From Reinekea sp. G2M2-21 (GTDB lineage: Bacteria; Pseudomonadota; Gammaproteobacteria; Pseudomonadales; Natronospirillaceae), in NCBI RefSeq assembly GCF_015687175.1, contig NZ_JADPQG010000011.1, forward strand, positions 1 to 64,000: a stretch of 64,000 bases of DNA. Reading direction: 5' to 3'. Position 1 is the stretch's first letter. Each line of letters starts with the position of its first letter. The notes under the pieces were generated by a model. The model was given only the letters and a program-made list of their open reading frames with translations. It was not told the origin of the DNA and searched no databases. The translations under genes were made by a program, and so were the position numbers. This document shows, in pieces, positions 34,781-43,395 of the stretch.

Positions 34781-35110
34781 ATGAGTGATATCGAATTACT
34801 GAAGAAAAGACGTGACTGCAATATCATAAAGAGCTTTAGTTTCGAAACTAATTTCAGTGATGATAGTTACACTTGTAATCTGAAAATAACGTTGTGCTCT
34901 GGTGTTCACACACCGGAAGACTCAATTGACATTCAGTGTTTAGGTGTCTCAAATCTAAAAGTAGAGGAAATCGGTGGCGGCATAAGCCAATTGTCTCGTT
35001 TGATAGTAGATGACATTAGAGAAAGGCAATGGGATGGACTGAATTACTATGTCTATGACTACGAAGATGAATTAATCTCATTTTATTGTCGGGAAATAAA
35101 GTGTAAGTAG
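34781..35110 (+). CDS. Orphan array, cassette e: hypothetical protein
   Basis: 109 aa from ATG 34781 (the longer frame from 34724 begins inside attC). Soluble, no family recognised; contains an internal region CNLKITLCSGVHTPEDSIDIQCLG with three cysteines. Function unknown. Confidence 0.5.
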   Translation: MSDIELLKKRRDCNIIKSFSFETNFSDDSYTCNLKITLCSGVHTPEDSIDIQCLGVSNLKVEEIGGGISQLSRLIVDDIRERQWDGLNYYVYDYEDELISFYCREIKCK

Positions 35111-35115
35111 CCCCC

Positions 35116-35207
35116 ATTTAACAAACCAAAGCAGTACATGCTTGCCAAAAACCGCTCCGCGGCAGGCATTGGACTCGTAAACTCGCTACTGTTTAGGGGC
35201 GTTATGT
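35116..35207 (+). other. attC site, orphan array 5
   Basis: 92 bp from ATTTAAC to GTTATGT, with arms GCTTGCCAAAAACCGC and GCGGCAGGCATTGG. Confidence 0.7.
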
Positions 35208-35225
35208 GCAAAAATCAGGAAATAC

Positions 35226-35540
35226 ATGATTCGCTATAGTTTTATCATTTTTACGTTTGCTTCAGTTCTCATTACCGGGTGTAGTAGTGCTCAATATGTT
35301 TATGAAGGTAGAGCGACTGACTGTAGTCAATACCCAATTTCTGGTGCTGAGTTCCTTGCCATTGGTGCAGAATGGCACGTTATTCCATATCCAGTAGTTA
35401 TTGACTCAGCGAAAACTGACACAGAAGGCAAGTTTAGAATAGAAACTCAAAAAAAAGTAAATAGCTTTATCAACGTAGATGATGTGGAAGTTCTTTCAAT
35501 AAAAAACCATAAAAAACATAGTCGTAACAATTGTGGTTAA
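35226..35540 (+). CDS. Orphan array, cassette f: small lipoprotein
   Basis: 104 aa with a type II signal peptide and lipobox LITGC (Cys at about residue 19). The mature domain (YVYEGRATDCSQYPISGAEF... TDTEGKFRIET) resembles a carboxypeptidase-regulatory-like beta-sandwich. Probably anchored to the outer membrane. Last cassette before the array is cut by an insertion sequence. Confidence 0.65.
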   Translation: MIRYSFIIFTFASVLITGCSSAQYVYEGRATDCSQYPISGAEFLAIGAEWHVIPYPVVIDSAKTDTEGKFRIETQKKVNSFINVDDVEVLSIKNHKKHSRNNCG

Positions 35541-35543
35541 GGT

Positions 35544-35591
35544 ACATAACAATCAGTAGCACCAAGCCCGCAATACCTTCGCAGGCTCAGG
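35544..35591 (+). other. Truncated attC, orphan array 6
   Basis: Starts with ACATAAC and one arm (CAAGCCCGCAATACC) but is cut off at about 35591 where IS3-family sequence begins; the second crossover site is missing. Confidence 0.55.
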
Positions 35592-35672
35592 CGGGTCACT
35601 GAAGAAAGAGACATATTAAAGGAAGCCGCCGCGTATTTTGCAGTCGAGTCAAAGAAAAATACGCGCTCATAA
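35592..35672 (+). pseudogene. IS3 OrfA, C-terminal remnant
   Basis: Frame reads RVTEERDILKEAAAYFAVES and ends TRS-stop at 35672. This is the conserved end of IS3 OrfA (leucine-zipper tail) with the HTH part deleted. A run AAAGAAAAA at 35651-35659 is a candidate slippage site joining OrfA to OrfB. Confidence 0.8.
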
Positions 35673-35695
35673 AGTCACGGCTCGAACGTTTTTCC

Positions 35696-36529
35696 GTGGC
35701 CGCTATGTGCCGAGTGTTAGAGATACATCCCAGTGGTTTTTATGCCTGGCTAAAGAAACCAAAGTCTAATCGAGAATTAGAAGACGATCGCTTGCTGACT
35801 AAGATTAAACAGTTCTGGACGGAAAGCGGATTTGTGTACGGCTATCGTAACATCACCAAAGACCTCAAGGACGACAATGAACACGTTGGCAAGAATCGGG
35901 TGTATCGCATCATGCACCAACACGGCATCCTCTCTCATCGTGGCTATAAAAAACACAAAGGGTTTAAGGGTGGCGACTTGAGTCAGGTGGCACCTAACAC
36001 CTTAGATCGAGAGTTTGAAGTCATTGAGCCAAATCAGGCTTGGGTTACGGACTTCACGTACATCAGAACCCATGAAGGTTGGTTGTACTTAGCGGTGGTA
36101 CTCGACTTGTTCAACCGGCAAGTCATCGGCTGGAGCATGAAAGCGAACCCTAGGGCGGATCTGGTTATTGATGCCCTTATGATGGCGATCTGGCGTCGCC
36201 AACCTAAAGAGAAGGTACTCATACAGTCTGATCAGGGCGTTCAGTACACATGCAGTGATTGGCGCACGTTCCTGAAAGGCCACAATCTGGAGGCAAGTAT
36301 GAGTCGGCGAGGCAATTGCCATGACAATGCAGTCGCTGAAAGCTTTTTCTCGAATCTAAAAACGGAGCGCATCCGAAAGAAAATTTACAAGACTCGAAAC
36401 GAAGGGCGAGCAGAAGTCTTTAACTATATTGAGCTTTTCTACAACCCAGTTCGACGACATGGAAACAATGATGGACTGTCTCCGGTCGAGTACGAGAAAC
36501 AGTATTTTGAGAAGCTAATGAGTGTCTAA
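35696..36529 (+). CDS. IS3-family transposase OrfB
   Basis: 277 aa from the first ATG; the true OrfB frame opens upstream at about 35651 (KEKYALIKSRLERFSVAAMC) and is normally reached by frameshift from OrfA. DDE integrase core: D in WVTDFTYIRT, D in LIQSDQGVQYT, E in HDNAVAESFFSNLKTE. N-terminal HTH_21 region CRVLEIHPSGFYAWLKKPKS. Domain complete; expression without OrfA would not support transposition. Confidence 0.9.
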   Translation: MAAMCRVLEIHPSGFYAWLKKPKSNRELEDDRLLTKIKQFWTESGFVYGYRNITKDLKDDNEHVGKNRVYRIMHQHGILSHRGYKKHKGFKGGDLSQVAPNTLDREFEVIEPNQAWVTDFTYIRTHEGWLYLAVVLDLFNRQVIGWSMKANPRADLVIDALMMAIWRRQPKEKVLIQSDQGVQYTCSDWRTFLKGHNLEASMSRRGNCHDNAVAESFFSNLKTERIRKKIYKTRNEGRAEVFNYIELFYNPVRRHGNNDGLSPVEYEKQYFEKLMSV

Positions 36530-36548
36530 GAAACTAGGGGCTTGCCAC

Positions 36549-37032
36549 TCTGATGGAACCTCGGAACTATCGATTGTGAGAGTTATTGCCTGGCGTTTAA
36601 CATTAAACTGGATAGTTCCATTTATTCCAGTAGCGAACATACTTTCTATTTTCAATTTCTTAAACATAGCTGGGAACGCAACAAACCGTTGTATACATGA
36701 TGAGCTTAGTAAAACGGTTGTAGTGAAGCGGGCATAGCAAATATGAATATCCAGTCCGCACAAACCTAATGTTACTCGGGCAAGCTCAGGACTTCAGGGT
36801 GTTGCCAGATATTTCGCTGGTGTATAAGAGATTACAAGTTTTTAAATGGGAAGTTTCGGAGCTGTTGATGCCTCTTTAAGAGTGCCAGGATTAAACCAGG
36901 GCCAATCGCTTGAAGAGATGAGTAAGCATGCTATAAAAAGTATCGTAGTTCTGAACATCATTGGTTTTCACTTCACGCCATCTATCCTAAAATGCGGATG
37001 TTAGAGAAAACTAGTTACATGGGAGAATAGAC
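36549..37032. other. Spacer after the insertion sequence
   Basis: No gene I can support. A 53-codon frame at 36846 has no ribosome site. Confidence 0.5.
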
Positions 37033-37875
37033 ATGGCTAGCGATTTTAAGTTAATTGAAAGAAATTATTTTTCTACAGTTTCAAAAGTTCTGATTATACT
37101 AATTTCAATCCTTTCAATTATTGCTTCTTACATAGGAATATTTAGTAAGAATATCTATTTTGATCTGGTTGATGCAGGAAAGCTTTCCCAAAAACTTGCA
37201 TACGGGTCCGTAGGTCAAGACATAGTAATATTACCAGTTTCAGTTGTATTGTTGATAATTGGATTTTATTTACTAAGGAAAGACAGCATCAAGTTATTTC
37301 TAGTTGCTCTAGGGCTGGTTTGGTGTAATTTTTATGCCTTTGGATTATATACAATCCAAGGGCAATACACTTCGATATACATTATCTATTTGCTTATATT
37401 TAGTTTTTCGATTTTTTCAATTGTATTCGGATTGATTAGCATATTGAATTTGGAGCTGGTAGTCATAGAAAAATCTAAAGTGATATCAAAAGTAGTATGC
37501 ATGTTTTTGCTACTAATTATTTTTCTATTGTCGACAATATGGCTTTTACAACTATTTCAGGGGATGCGATCAAACACTCAACCAGATATATATGGTGTCT
37601 TTATCATGGACCTTGGAATAGTGTTTCCATCAATGTTTATAATTTGTATTTTACTTCTAAGAAAGAATAAGAGTGGTTATCTATTGTCTATTATGGCTTT
37701 AATTAAGGCTTTTGCTCTTTGTCTTTCGTGGGCTTTTGGTGAATTCTATATTGCGTTTGTTCAGAAACAGGATATAGCAGTCGATATGTTTAGTTTAGCT
37801 GCATCTTTTAGTTTTATTTGTTTGATTCTTTCATCCCTCATGATTAGAAAAGTAGACTTTAAGTCCACAATTTAG
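37033..37875 (+). CDS. Multi-spanning membrane protein of unknown function
   Basis: 280 aa with about eight membrane segments (for instance VLIILISILSIIASYIGIF, YIIYLLIFSFSIFSIVFGLI, VVCMFLLLIIFLLSTIWLL). GGAGAATAG precedes the ATG. Strongly AT-rich codons compared with the flanking DNA, suggesting acquisition. No conserved charged motif that would indicate a transporter, and no family recognised. Confidence 0.6.
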   Translation: MASDFKLIERNYFSTVSKVLIILISILSIIASYIGIFSKNIYFDLVDAGKLSQKLAYGSVGQDIVILPVSVVLLIIGFYLLRKDSIKLFLVALGLVWCNFYAFGLYTIQGQYTSIYIIYLLIFSFSIFSIVFGLISILNLELVVIEKSKVISKVVCMFLLLIIFLLSTIWLLQLFQGMRSNTQPDIYGVFIMDLGIVFPSMFIICILLLRKNKSGYLLSIMALIKAFALCLSWAFGEFYIAFVQKQDIAVDMFSLAASFSFICLILSSLMIRKVDFKSTI

Positions 37876-38510
37876 GCATAAGCGGGGGGGTGCAAACCCC
37901 AAGCTCCCATAATACTTGTGTACACGGCTTTGAACCAGAGTAATGAAGCTTAATTCATGCGGCTATCAAATGACGTTCTGTAACTGGGTATTTGTCCATT
38001 CCTTATTGGCATGTGTGTTGTGTTTAGGTTTCATTTAAGTAATGGTTATCGGTTCAGCGTGCACAATGTGGTGGACAATTGCAGCAGTAGACTGATCCGT
38101 TAACTCATAGAGTGGCATCGTATGTATAGGGTACGGTATTGGCAGTCAGACGTGACCGACTATATTGAACGGTTAGAGTTTAAGAACCAGAGGGTTTGGG
38201 AAATATCGTCTGCCATTGGTTTTTATGGCTTTGTTGTCGCTGAAGAGGTTAACGCCAGTACCTGGTAGATCGCTACTGTAGCCATCTAAACGGGTTTACA
38301 TCCCGCAAGGGTACATTGTTCGCCGGGGCTTATGTTTTGTTGGGAAAAATTTGCGACAACATGCACATTCTGGCCTTAAAAGCGCTATAACAGCGGAAAA
38401 ATGACAGGGTTGTGCTATGGCGTGCACTAAACCATGGGCTACAGTACAGGAAATAGCCATATCAATGGTGGCGAGACGCTGTACCCGACATTGGTGAAAA
38501 GGAAGCAATC
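37876..38510. other. Spacer upstream of the DUF4157 gene
   Basis: Contains one short frame at 38122-38268 (see separate entry). The rest shows no gene; promoter and leader of the DUF4157 gene are expected here. Confidence 0.5.
38122..38268 (+). CDS. Small ORF, possibly a gene remnant
   Basis: 48 codons reading MYRVRYWQSDVTDYIERLEF and ending AEEVNASTW. The composition is protein-like but no ribosome site is obvious and no family is recognised. Possibly the tail of a lost gene. Confidence 0.25.
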   Translation: MYRVRYWQSDVTDYIERLEFKNQRVWEISSAIGFYGFVVAEEVNASTW

Positions 38511-40307
38511 ATGCATGTACACGCAGCACCGTCGAAAGAGCAAGCCAAACAGCCCCCTATTAAAGAATCTTCCCAGACCTCTGTGCGTGAAAGCGAGACC
38601 TTTCAGTTTGTGGATAACCGCCCAGCGGTTTCAATGCAAACCAGCCTCGCGGAAATGGCAGATAACAGCCTTCAAGGCAGCCATTCAGCGCAGTTAAAAA
38701 CAGTGGCTGATAGCCACATTGCCAACATCCCAAGCCCTGTCCAAAAGAAAGATAACCCTAATGGTCTGCCTGAAAGTTTGAAAACCGGTATTGAAAGCCT
38801 CTCCGGGCTGTCCATGGACGGTGTAGACGTGCATCGTAATTCGGATAAGCCCGCACAGTTGAACGCGCACGCCTACGCACAGGGAACGGAAATTCACGTC
38901 GCGTCAGGTCAGGATAAACATCTACCGCATGAGGCGTGGCATGTTGTGCAGCAAAAGCAGGGTAGAGTGCAACCAACCATAAATGTGGGCGGAGCTGCAG
39001 TCAATGACAACACCCAGTTGGAAACCGAAGCCGATGTTATGGGGGCGAAGGCTGCATCGGTGGGGCAGTCACTGGTACAAAAGAAATCGGTGAGTCACCC
39101 AGTTAATACACAAGCGAACAACAGCGATATGACCACGCTGTCGTTTGCATCCCAATTGCGCCCCGTTCAACGGGTGACAGAACCACCCCTGCAAAGGAAA
39201 AGAGACCGGGATAAGGATGAGGAGACCGTCGACGCCTCTCAGCTGAAACAACTAAAACAGGACCCGGTTCAGCGCGTAGCAGATGTCACCCAACTCGCCA
39301 TAGCAGATGCAAGTGAGGCGCCACCTGGTACCAGAATCATGGTTACTAACCCGGTAGCCAGTGATACTGGCGACGTCGGTCGGGTCATTCGGCTATCCAG
39401 TTCAAAACCAAACTGTATGGCGGTAGAGTTCGATAACGAACGAGGCGTTCTGTACCGAGTGTATTTCAACGAAATCAATGTCCTGCACGATACCGCAGAT
39501 AAAGATCACAACACGGAAGCGGACAAACTAAAATTGATGATGGACCAGGCCATCAAGGCTGCGATTGGAGCCGTTGACGCACTGAACGATGTCATGTCAG
39601 CGGATGAAACAAATGCACCCGCCACTATCGTGGCACCGGCCGCTCAACTGCAAAAATGCATTGACGATTGCGCAGGCTTATCTGCGGAGAAAACAGCTAC
39701 CTATTTGTACACGACTTACTTCTACGGGCCGTTAAACCGGTACCTGCGCAACCCTGGCGTCAGATTGCCGTCTGCCGCCGTGCAGGGGCTTATCGATGTT
39801 ACGCACGCCTTCCTGCAACGCGCCTTTAATAATACCGCTGGGGCTAAACTGCTGCCCAAATTCCGTATGGAACTGCAAGCGGAGTGGATCGATAACGCGG
39901 TGCCCGGCGACACCGCCGAAACAGGCGACGCTCTGACCTTTAAAGCCTTTACCAGTACGCATCCTCTCTTAAGCGGTGTTAACGGTATGTGGCCAGACAT
40001 TGAGAAAGGGTCATTTGGGGCGGTAACGAAACTGGCGTTGTTGGTATTCCAGGGCGATTCCAAGTTCTTGTACCCAAGTGCGAAGTATTTCCCAAGCGAA
40101 CACGAACATATTCTCCCGCCAGAAATGCACACCAAAATAACCGAGAAATATCAGATTCATTGGACGGACTACCGTAAGGACATAGACGATCCGAAGCGAA
40201 TTTGGACAGTAACGGTGTATCACTTAACCATTGAGGGGTCAGGTGATGTTGATAAGTTCAAATTGTATTTTGGATACGACGGCAACATATATTCTTATAA
40301 AACCTAA
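38511..40307 (+). CDS. DUF4157 (eCIS-core-like) protein with candidate ADP-ribosyltransferase tail
   Basis: 598 aa, no signal peptide. Residues 1-85 are disordered and carry the FVDNRPAV motif common in this class. Residues ~85-180 are a DUF4157 domain with LPESLKTGIESLSGLSMDGV and the HEAWH motif at 140-144. DUF4157 is enriched in toxins loaded into extracellular contractile injection systems. A variable middle follows. The C-terminal ~120 aa has AFTST (479-483) and EHEHILPP (E530 and E532), matching the STS and ExE motifs of ADP-ribosyltransferases. Delivery and activity are inferred. No injection-system structural genes are in the window. Confidence 0.65.
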   Translation: MHVHAAPSKEQAKQPPIKESSQTSVRESETFQFVDNRPAVSMQTSLAEMADNSLQGSHSAQLKTVADSHIANIPSPVQKKDNPNGLPESLKTGIESLSGLSMDGVDVHRNSDKPAQLNAHAYAQGTEIHVASGQDKHLPHEAWHVVQQKQGRVQPTINVGGAAVNDNTQLETEADVMGAKAASVGQSLVQKKSVSHPVNTQANNSDMTTLSFASQLRPVQRVTEPPLQRKRDRDKDEETVDASQLKQLKQDPVQRVADVTQLAIADASEAPPGTRIMVTNPVASDTGDVGRVIRLSSSKPNCMAVEFDNERGVLYRVYFNEINVLHDTADKDHNTEADKLKLMMDQAIKAAIGAVDALNDVMSADETNAPATIVAPAAQLQKCIDDCAGLSAEKTATYLYTTYFYGPLNRYLRNPGVRLPSAAVQGLIDVTHAFLQRAFNNTAGAKLLPKFRMELQAEWIDNAVPGDTAETGDALTFKAFTSTHPLLSGVNGMWPDIEKGSFGAVTKLALLVFQGDSKFLYPSAKYFPSEHEHILPPEMHTKITEKYQIHWTDYRKDIDDPKRIWTVTVYHLTIEGSGDVDKFKLYFGYDGNIYSYKT

Positions 40308-40339
40308 TACGTGGTTATGGAAACGGTGGCAGAGGGATT

Positions 40340-40867
40340 ATGACTCACGAAGACACGCAAAGAATTATGGAAAGCACATTCGGTAACCTGGTGTTTTTTT
40401 GCCGGGATGCCCATGTAGACGAGCGCCAAATAAGGCAGTATCAACCCGGTCAAATCCTGGAAGAGCACGCCTTTACAGACGTAAGCTATAAACTGGCTGG
40501 GTTGGCGCAGAATTGCCGCTACTTAATCGCCTCTTCTAACTGGAGAGATCTCTCCGGTATTAACCCCGCGTCTGATACCGGGCATGCCTTACTGTCATCA
40601 GGTTCACTGTTCAAAGCATTAAGTGTTCAACAGAGTCATGGGAAAACACAGATTTTACTGTTGCACATTCCGGCCGAAGGGTTGGAATATTTCAGAACTT
40701 CAGAAAGCGACTTTGAAAAAAGTATTACCGAGAAAGGTGCGGAGATATTCAAAGAGAACTTGACCAAAGAACCGCTTCCGGAACTACAGACAAGCGAATG
40801 GCTAGAACGAACATCCTATCCTGTTGGGTTTGATGAGGAAGGCAAACTCTGTGTTGTTAATAATTGA
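40340..40867 (+). CDS. Partner of the DUF4157 protein, candidate immunity or chaperone
   Basis: 175 aa, soluble, no signal peptide, no family recognised. Begins 32 bp after the toxin-like gene on the same strand, the usual place for an immunity gene. Features: FFCRDAHVDE near residue 20, LLSSGSLFKALSVQQSHGKTQILLLHIPAEG in the middle. An immunity role is inferred only from position and size. Confidence 0.5.
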   Translation: MTHEDTQRIMESTFGNLVFFCRDAHVDERQIRQYQPGQILEEHAFTDVSYKLAGLAQNCRYLIASSNWRDLSGINPASDTGHALLSSGSLFKALSVQQSHGKTQILLLHIPAEGLEYFRTSESDFEKSITEKGAEIFKENLTKEPLPELQTSEWLERTSYPVGFDEEGKLCVVNN

Positions 40868-41002
40868 GTCCAGTAAATTAGTAAGTATGATGTCAATCAA
40901 TGTGGGTGGGTAAACGGTCACTACCGCTGTTACATGGTAAATGATCGTGTGCCGGTTTTAACGAAATATGAAGCATGATTCTCTTAAAGGGAGCGAAATT
41001 AA

Positions 41003-41638
41003 TTGAAACCTGACATTTGGATGCTGTTCTTTTTTGCCTACCTAGTCATCACAATATCGCCGGGTCCTAATGTGTTGGCGGTCGTTAAAAATGCCACGGC
41101 ACATGGGTATTTCGCAGCAATGACCACCATTTTAGGGAATTTAACTTGTCAGCTTATTATCGTTGTTGCGGTAGCATTCGGTGCAGGTACCTTGCTCACT
41201 AAAATACCGACGGTGTTCCTGGTCTATAAGCTGGTGGGTGGCGCCTATTTAATCTATCTCGGTATGAAGGCATTAGTTTCAAGGCAGAAGCGCTTGGAAA
41301 GTGCGAAAGTTCAAACAGCGCCTCAGGAAAAACCAAACTTTTTAAGAATATTTCGTAATGGCTTTGCAGTGTCAGCCGCGAACCCGAAAACAATTATATT
41401 CCTGTCGGCGTTTCTACCTCAGTTTATTCAAGCCGGAGAGTCTCTTCTGGCTCAGTTTGCCACAATGTATGTGACCATTGCGCTGATTGTGTTTTGCATT
41501 CACCTGCTCTATTGCGTTGTGGCTAAGAGCTTACTTTCGCGGTTCATTAAACCAGTCTACAAAGTAGCGATGTCCAAGTTATCGGGAATCGTGTTTATTG
41601 TTTTCGGCGGTAGGATTGTATTTGGTAGTGCATCCTAA
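41003..41638 (+). CDS. LysE/RhtB-family amino-acid exporter
   Basis: 211 aa from TTG 41003 with AAAGGGAG upstream. Six membrane segments; family signature TISPGPNVLAVVKNATAHGYFAAMTTILGN (residues 17-46) and the late NPKTIIFLSAFLPQFI. Exports amino acids or similar small solutes across the inner membrane; substrate not predictable. Normal length for RhtB-type members. Confidence 0.88.
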   Translation: MKPDIWMLFFFAYLVITISPGPNVLAVVKNATAHGYFAAMTTILGNLTCQLIIVVAVAFGAGTLLTKIPTVFLVYKLVGGAYLIYLGMKALVSRQKRLESAKVQTAPQEKPNFLRIFRNGFAVSAANPKTIIFLSAFLPQFIQAGESLLAQFATMYVTIALIVFCIHLLYCVVAKSLLSRFIKPVYKVAMSKLSGIVFIVFGGRIVFGSAS

Positions 41639-41698
41639 TTAATTTTAGTCAGTTTGGTTCTATCAAATAGGCATTGCAACTCATAAACAGGTAAACCC

Positions 41699-42220
41699 AT
41701 GCATAATTTAAAATTGTCGGCCCTAATCATGTTTGTCGCGATGCTATCCGGTTGCGCGACAACAAACTATTCAGAAGTAGGATTTGACCCGCAGCGCTCC
41801 TATAGAATCGTGAGCCTTATTAGTGCTAAGTCACTTTCAGTGGTCGGTGCGCAGGCGGCGGAATTGTCGAAAATTAACCAATTCCGGTTCAAGGATCTGC
41901 CAACACAGCGTTGGAATATAGAAGAGGTCGCTCCGGCTACTTATAAAATACTCGCAGAAGATTCAACTCTGGCGATCAGTGTGGAAGGGCGTCACAGCAG
42001 TGGTTCCGGTTATGGATTAATCTTGTTACCTTACCGGGGTGTACAGGGCCAGCATTGGCATATTGAACATGTTGCTAATGGTCGGTACATCATATATTCG
42101 ACGGAAAATAATGCGGGTTTTGATGTCAGGGGCGGTGCAACCGGCGATGGCGTGGAAATTATGCTTTGGCCCCAGCATGGATCTACGAATCAGAAATGGC
42201 TTATTAAGGAATATAAGTAA
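41699..42220 (+). CDS. Lipoprotein with ricin-type beta-trefoil domain
   Basis: 173 aa. Signal peptide II with lipobox LSGC (Cys at residue 19). The mature domain has three QW-like repeats typical of ricin-B lectins: QRWNIEEV, QHWHIEHV and QKWLIKEY, spaced about 40-50 residues. The fold binds sugars in many proteins; here it would sit on the outer membrane or periplasmic face. AGGTAAA upstream. Confidence 0.75.
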   Translation: MHNLKLSALIMFVAMLSGCATTNYSEVGFDPQRSYRIVSLISAKSLSVVGAQAAELSKINQFRFKDLPTQRWNIEEVAPATYKILAEDSTLAISVEGRHSSGSGYGLILLPYRGVQGQHWHIEHVANGRYIIYSTENNAGFDVRGGATGDGVEIMLWPQHGSTNQKWLIKEYK

Positions 42221-42321
42221 CCAGAATGAGGTGAACCGTTGCGTGAAGGCATTTCAGGAGACGAGTCTTTATGAAATTTGATAAGAAGGCTTATTGCGAA
42301 GGCCATATAGGAGTGAAGTAC

Positions 42322-42675
42322 ATGGATAAGAGCCGTCTTTTGGTGCTTCTGGTATTGGTCATTACATGTATCCTCGCGAGTTTTTCAATCTACTTGGGCA
42401 GTTCAGTTAGTGATCAAGAAAGTAGCAGCGCTTATCATCTATGGCTTTTGGTCTCGCCGTTTTTGGTTGGGCTTTGGCTTCGATTGGATTTAAGGGAGAA
42501 CCAATATCCGTACGATTATGGCGTTAACTTTAGTGCATTCCGGTTAGTCGTACTTCCATATTATTTGGTTCAGACTAGGGGTAAAGTAGGGGTTCTCGCC
42601 TTCGTCGGGTTATTTGCTGTTATCCTGCTTCCTGGTGTGGTTGCTGATATCACCTTGTTAAAATTTGAAAATTGA
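42322..42675 (+). CDS. Small membrane protein
   Basis: 117 aa from ATG 42322 (TAGGAG upstream); an in-frame ATG at 42271 also has an AGGAG and would add 17 residues. Three hydrophobic segments (SRLLVLLVLVITCILASFSIYL, YHLWLLVSPFLVGLWLRL, VGVLAFVGLFAVILLPGVVA). No family recognised. Confidence 0.55.
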   Translation: MDKSRLLVLLVLVITCILASFSIYLGSSVSDQESSSAYHLWLLVSPFLVGLWLRLDLRENQYPYDYGVNFSAFRLVVLPYYLVQTRGKVGVLAFVGLFAVILLPGVVADITLLKFEN

Positions 42676-42684
42676 GGGGTTCCT

Positions 42685-43005
42685 ATGTCTGGCCGAATTG
42701 TCATAGCAGGGTATAAACCAAAACCCGGTAAAGAAGCAGAATTAAAAGCGCTAATGAACACCCATTTGCCGCGTTTACGTGCTGAAGGTCTGGTGACGGA
42801 TCGAGAATCAATCATTATGCAGGCGAGTGACGGAACCATTCTGGAAGTATTTGAGTGGGCATCGAACGAAGCCATAGAAAGCGCGCACCACAACCCAGAA
42901 GTGCAAAAAATGTGGCAAGAGTATGCGGCAGTGTGTGAGTACGTCCCCATCGCTGACGTGGCAGAGAGCACACAATTGTTTTCAAACTTTACACCCCTGA
43001 ACTAA
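42685..43005 (+). CDS. Dimeric alpha-beta barrel (ABM-like) protein
   Basis: 106 aa resembling the antibiotic-biosynthesis-monooxygenase / stress-responsive barrel fold: VIAGYKPKPGKEAELKALMNTHLPRLRAEGL, then ILEVFEWASNEAIESAHHNPEVQKMWQEY. Small, cytoplasmic, usually a homodimer. Nine bp after the preceding gene, so probably co-transcribed. The fold covers many activities. Confidence 0.6.
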   Translation: MSGRIVIAGYKPKPGKEAELKALMNTHLPRLRAEGLVTDRESIIMQASDGTILEVFEWASNEAIESAHHNPEVQKMWQEYAAVCEYVPIADVAESTQLFSNFTPLN

Positions 43006-43395
43006 ATCTGGTTAGGCCGCAAGCGGGTGGCTAAGCCAATTTCAACAGGCTCAGCTACGTCCCGGATGGTGATTACTGTTCAAGGTTGTTTCTCATTGTC
43101 ATCGCCCATGGTCGTTGCTCATGAGCTAGTAGAGTGTGGCGAGAGTTCCCCATTATCTCTTCTTTGTAAAACAGGCGTTCATCCTCCATTCAGGTAAGCT
43201 GTGCATACTCCCACCCCACTGTGTACAAGACGTATTCTTGCTTTTCTTTTTTTATCTCCTTGTATAGTGGCCGTATAGGCTGCTCTGGCATGACAAATGG
43301 GCGGTAAAGTGTGAAGAACAAAGGTTCTAGTTCATAACACGCCATATACCCGACATCCGCTTCGTTCAGCGGATGCCATGATACAGAGGATTACC
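43006..43395. other. Spacer before the leucine-rich-repeat gene
   Basis: No gene seen. Contains a short T-rich stretch and presumably the promoter of the LRR gene. Confidence 0.5.

Larger units (their letters stand above)
35592..36548 (+). mobile_element. 5'-truncated IS3-family insertion sequence
   Basis: Contains the last 26 codons of orfA, all of orfB and a plausible right end near 36547 (GTCTAAGAAACTAGGGGC, as in IS3-group termini). The left end and most of orfA are absent, so the element is not autonomous. Its truncation point coincides with the end of the attC array. Confidence 0.8.

Noticed and set aside
36846-37004. 53-codon frame after the IS3 element
   Set aside because: No ribosome site and no recognised sequence.
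38511-40867. A complete contractile injection system near the DUF4157 gene
   Set aside because: No sheath, tube, baseplate or AAA genes occur in the window; only the cargo-like protein is present.
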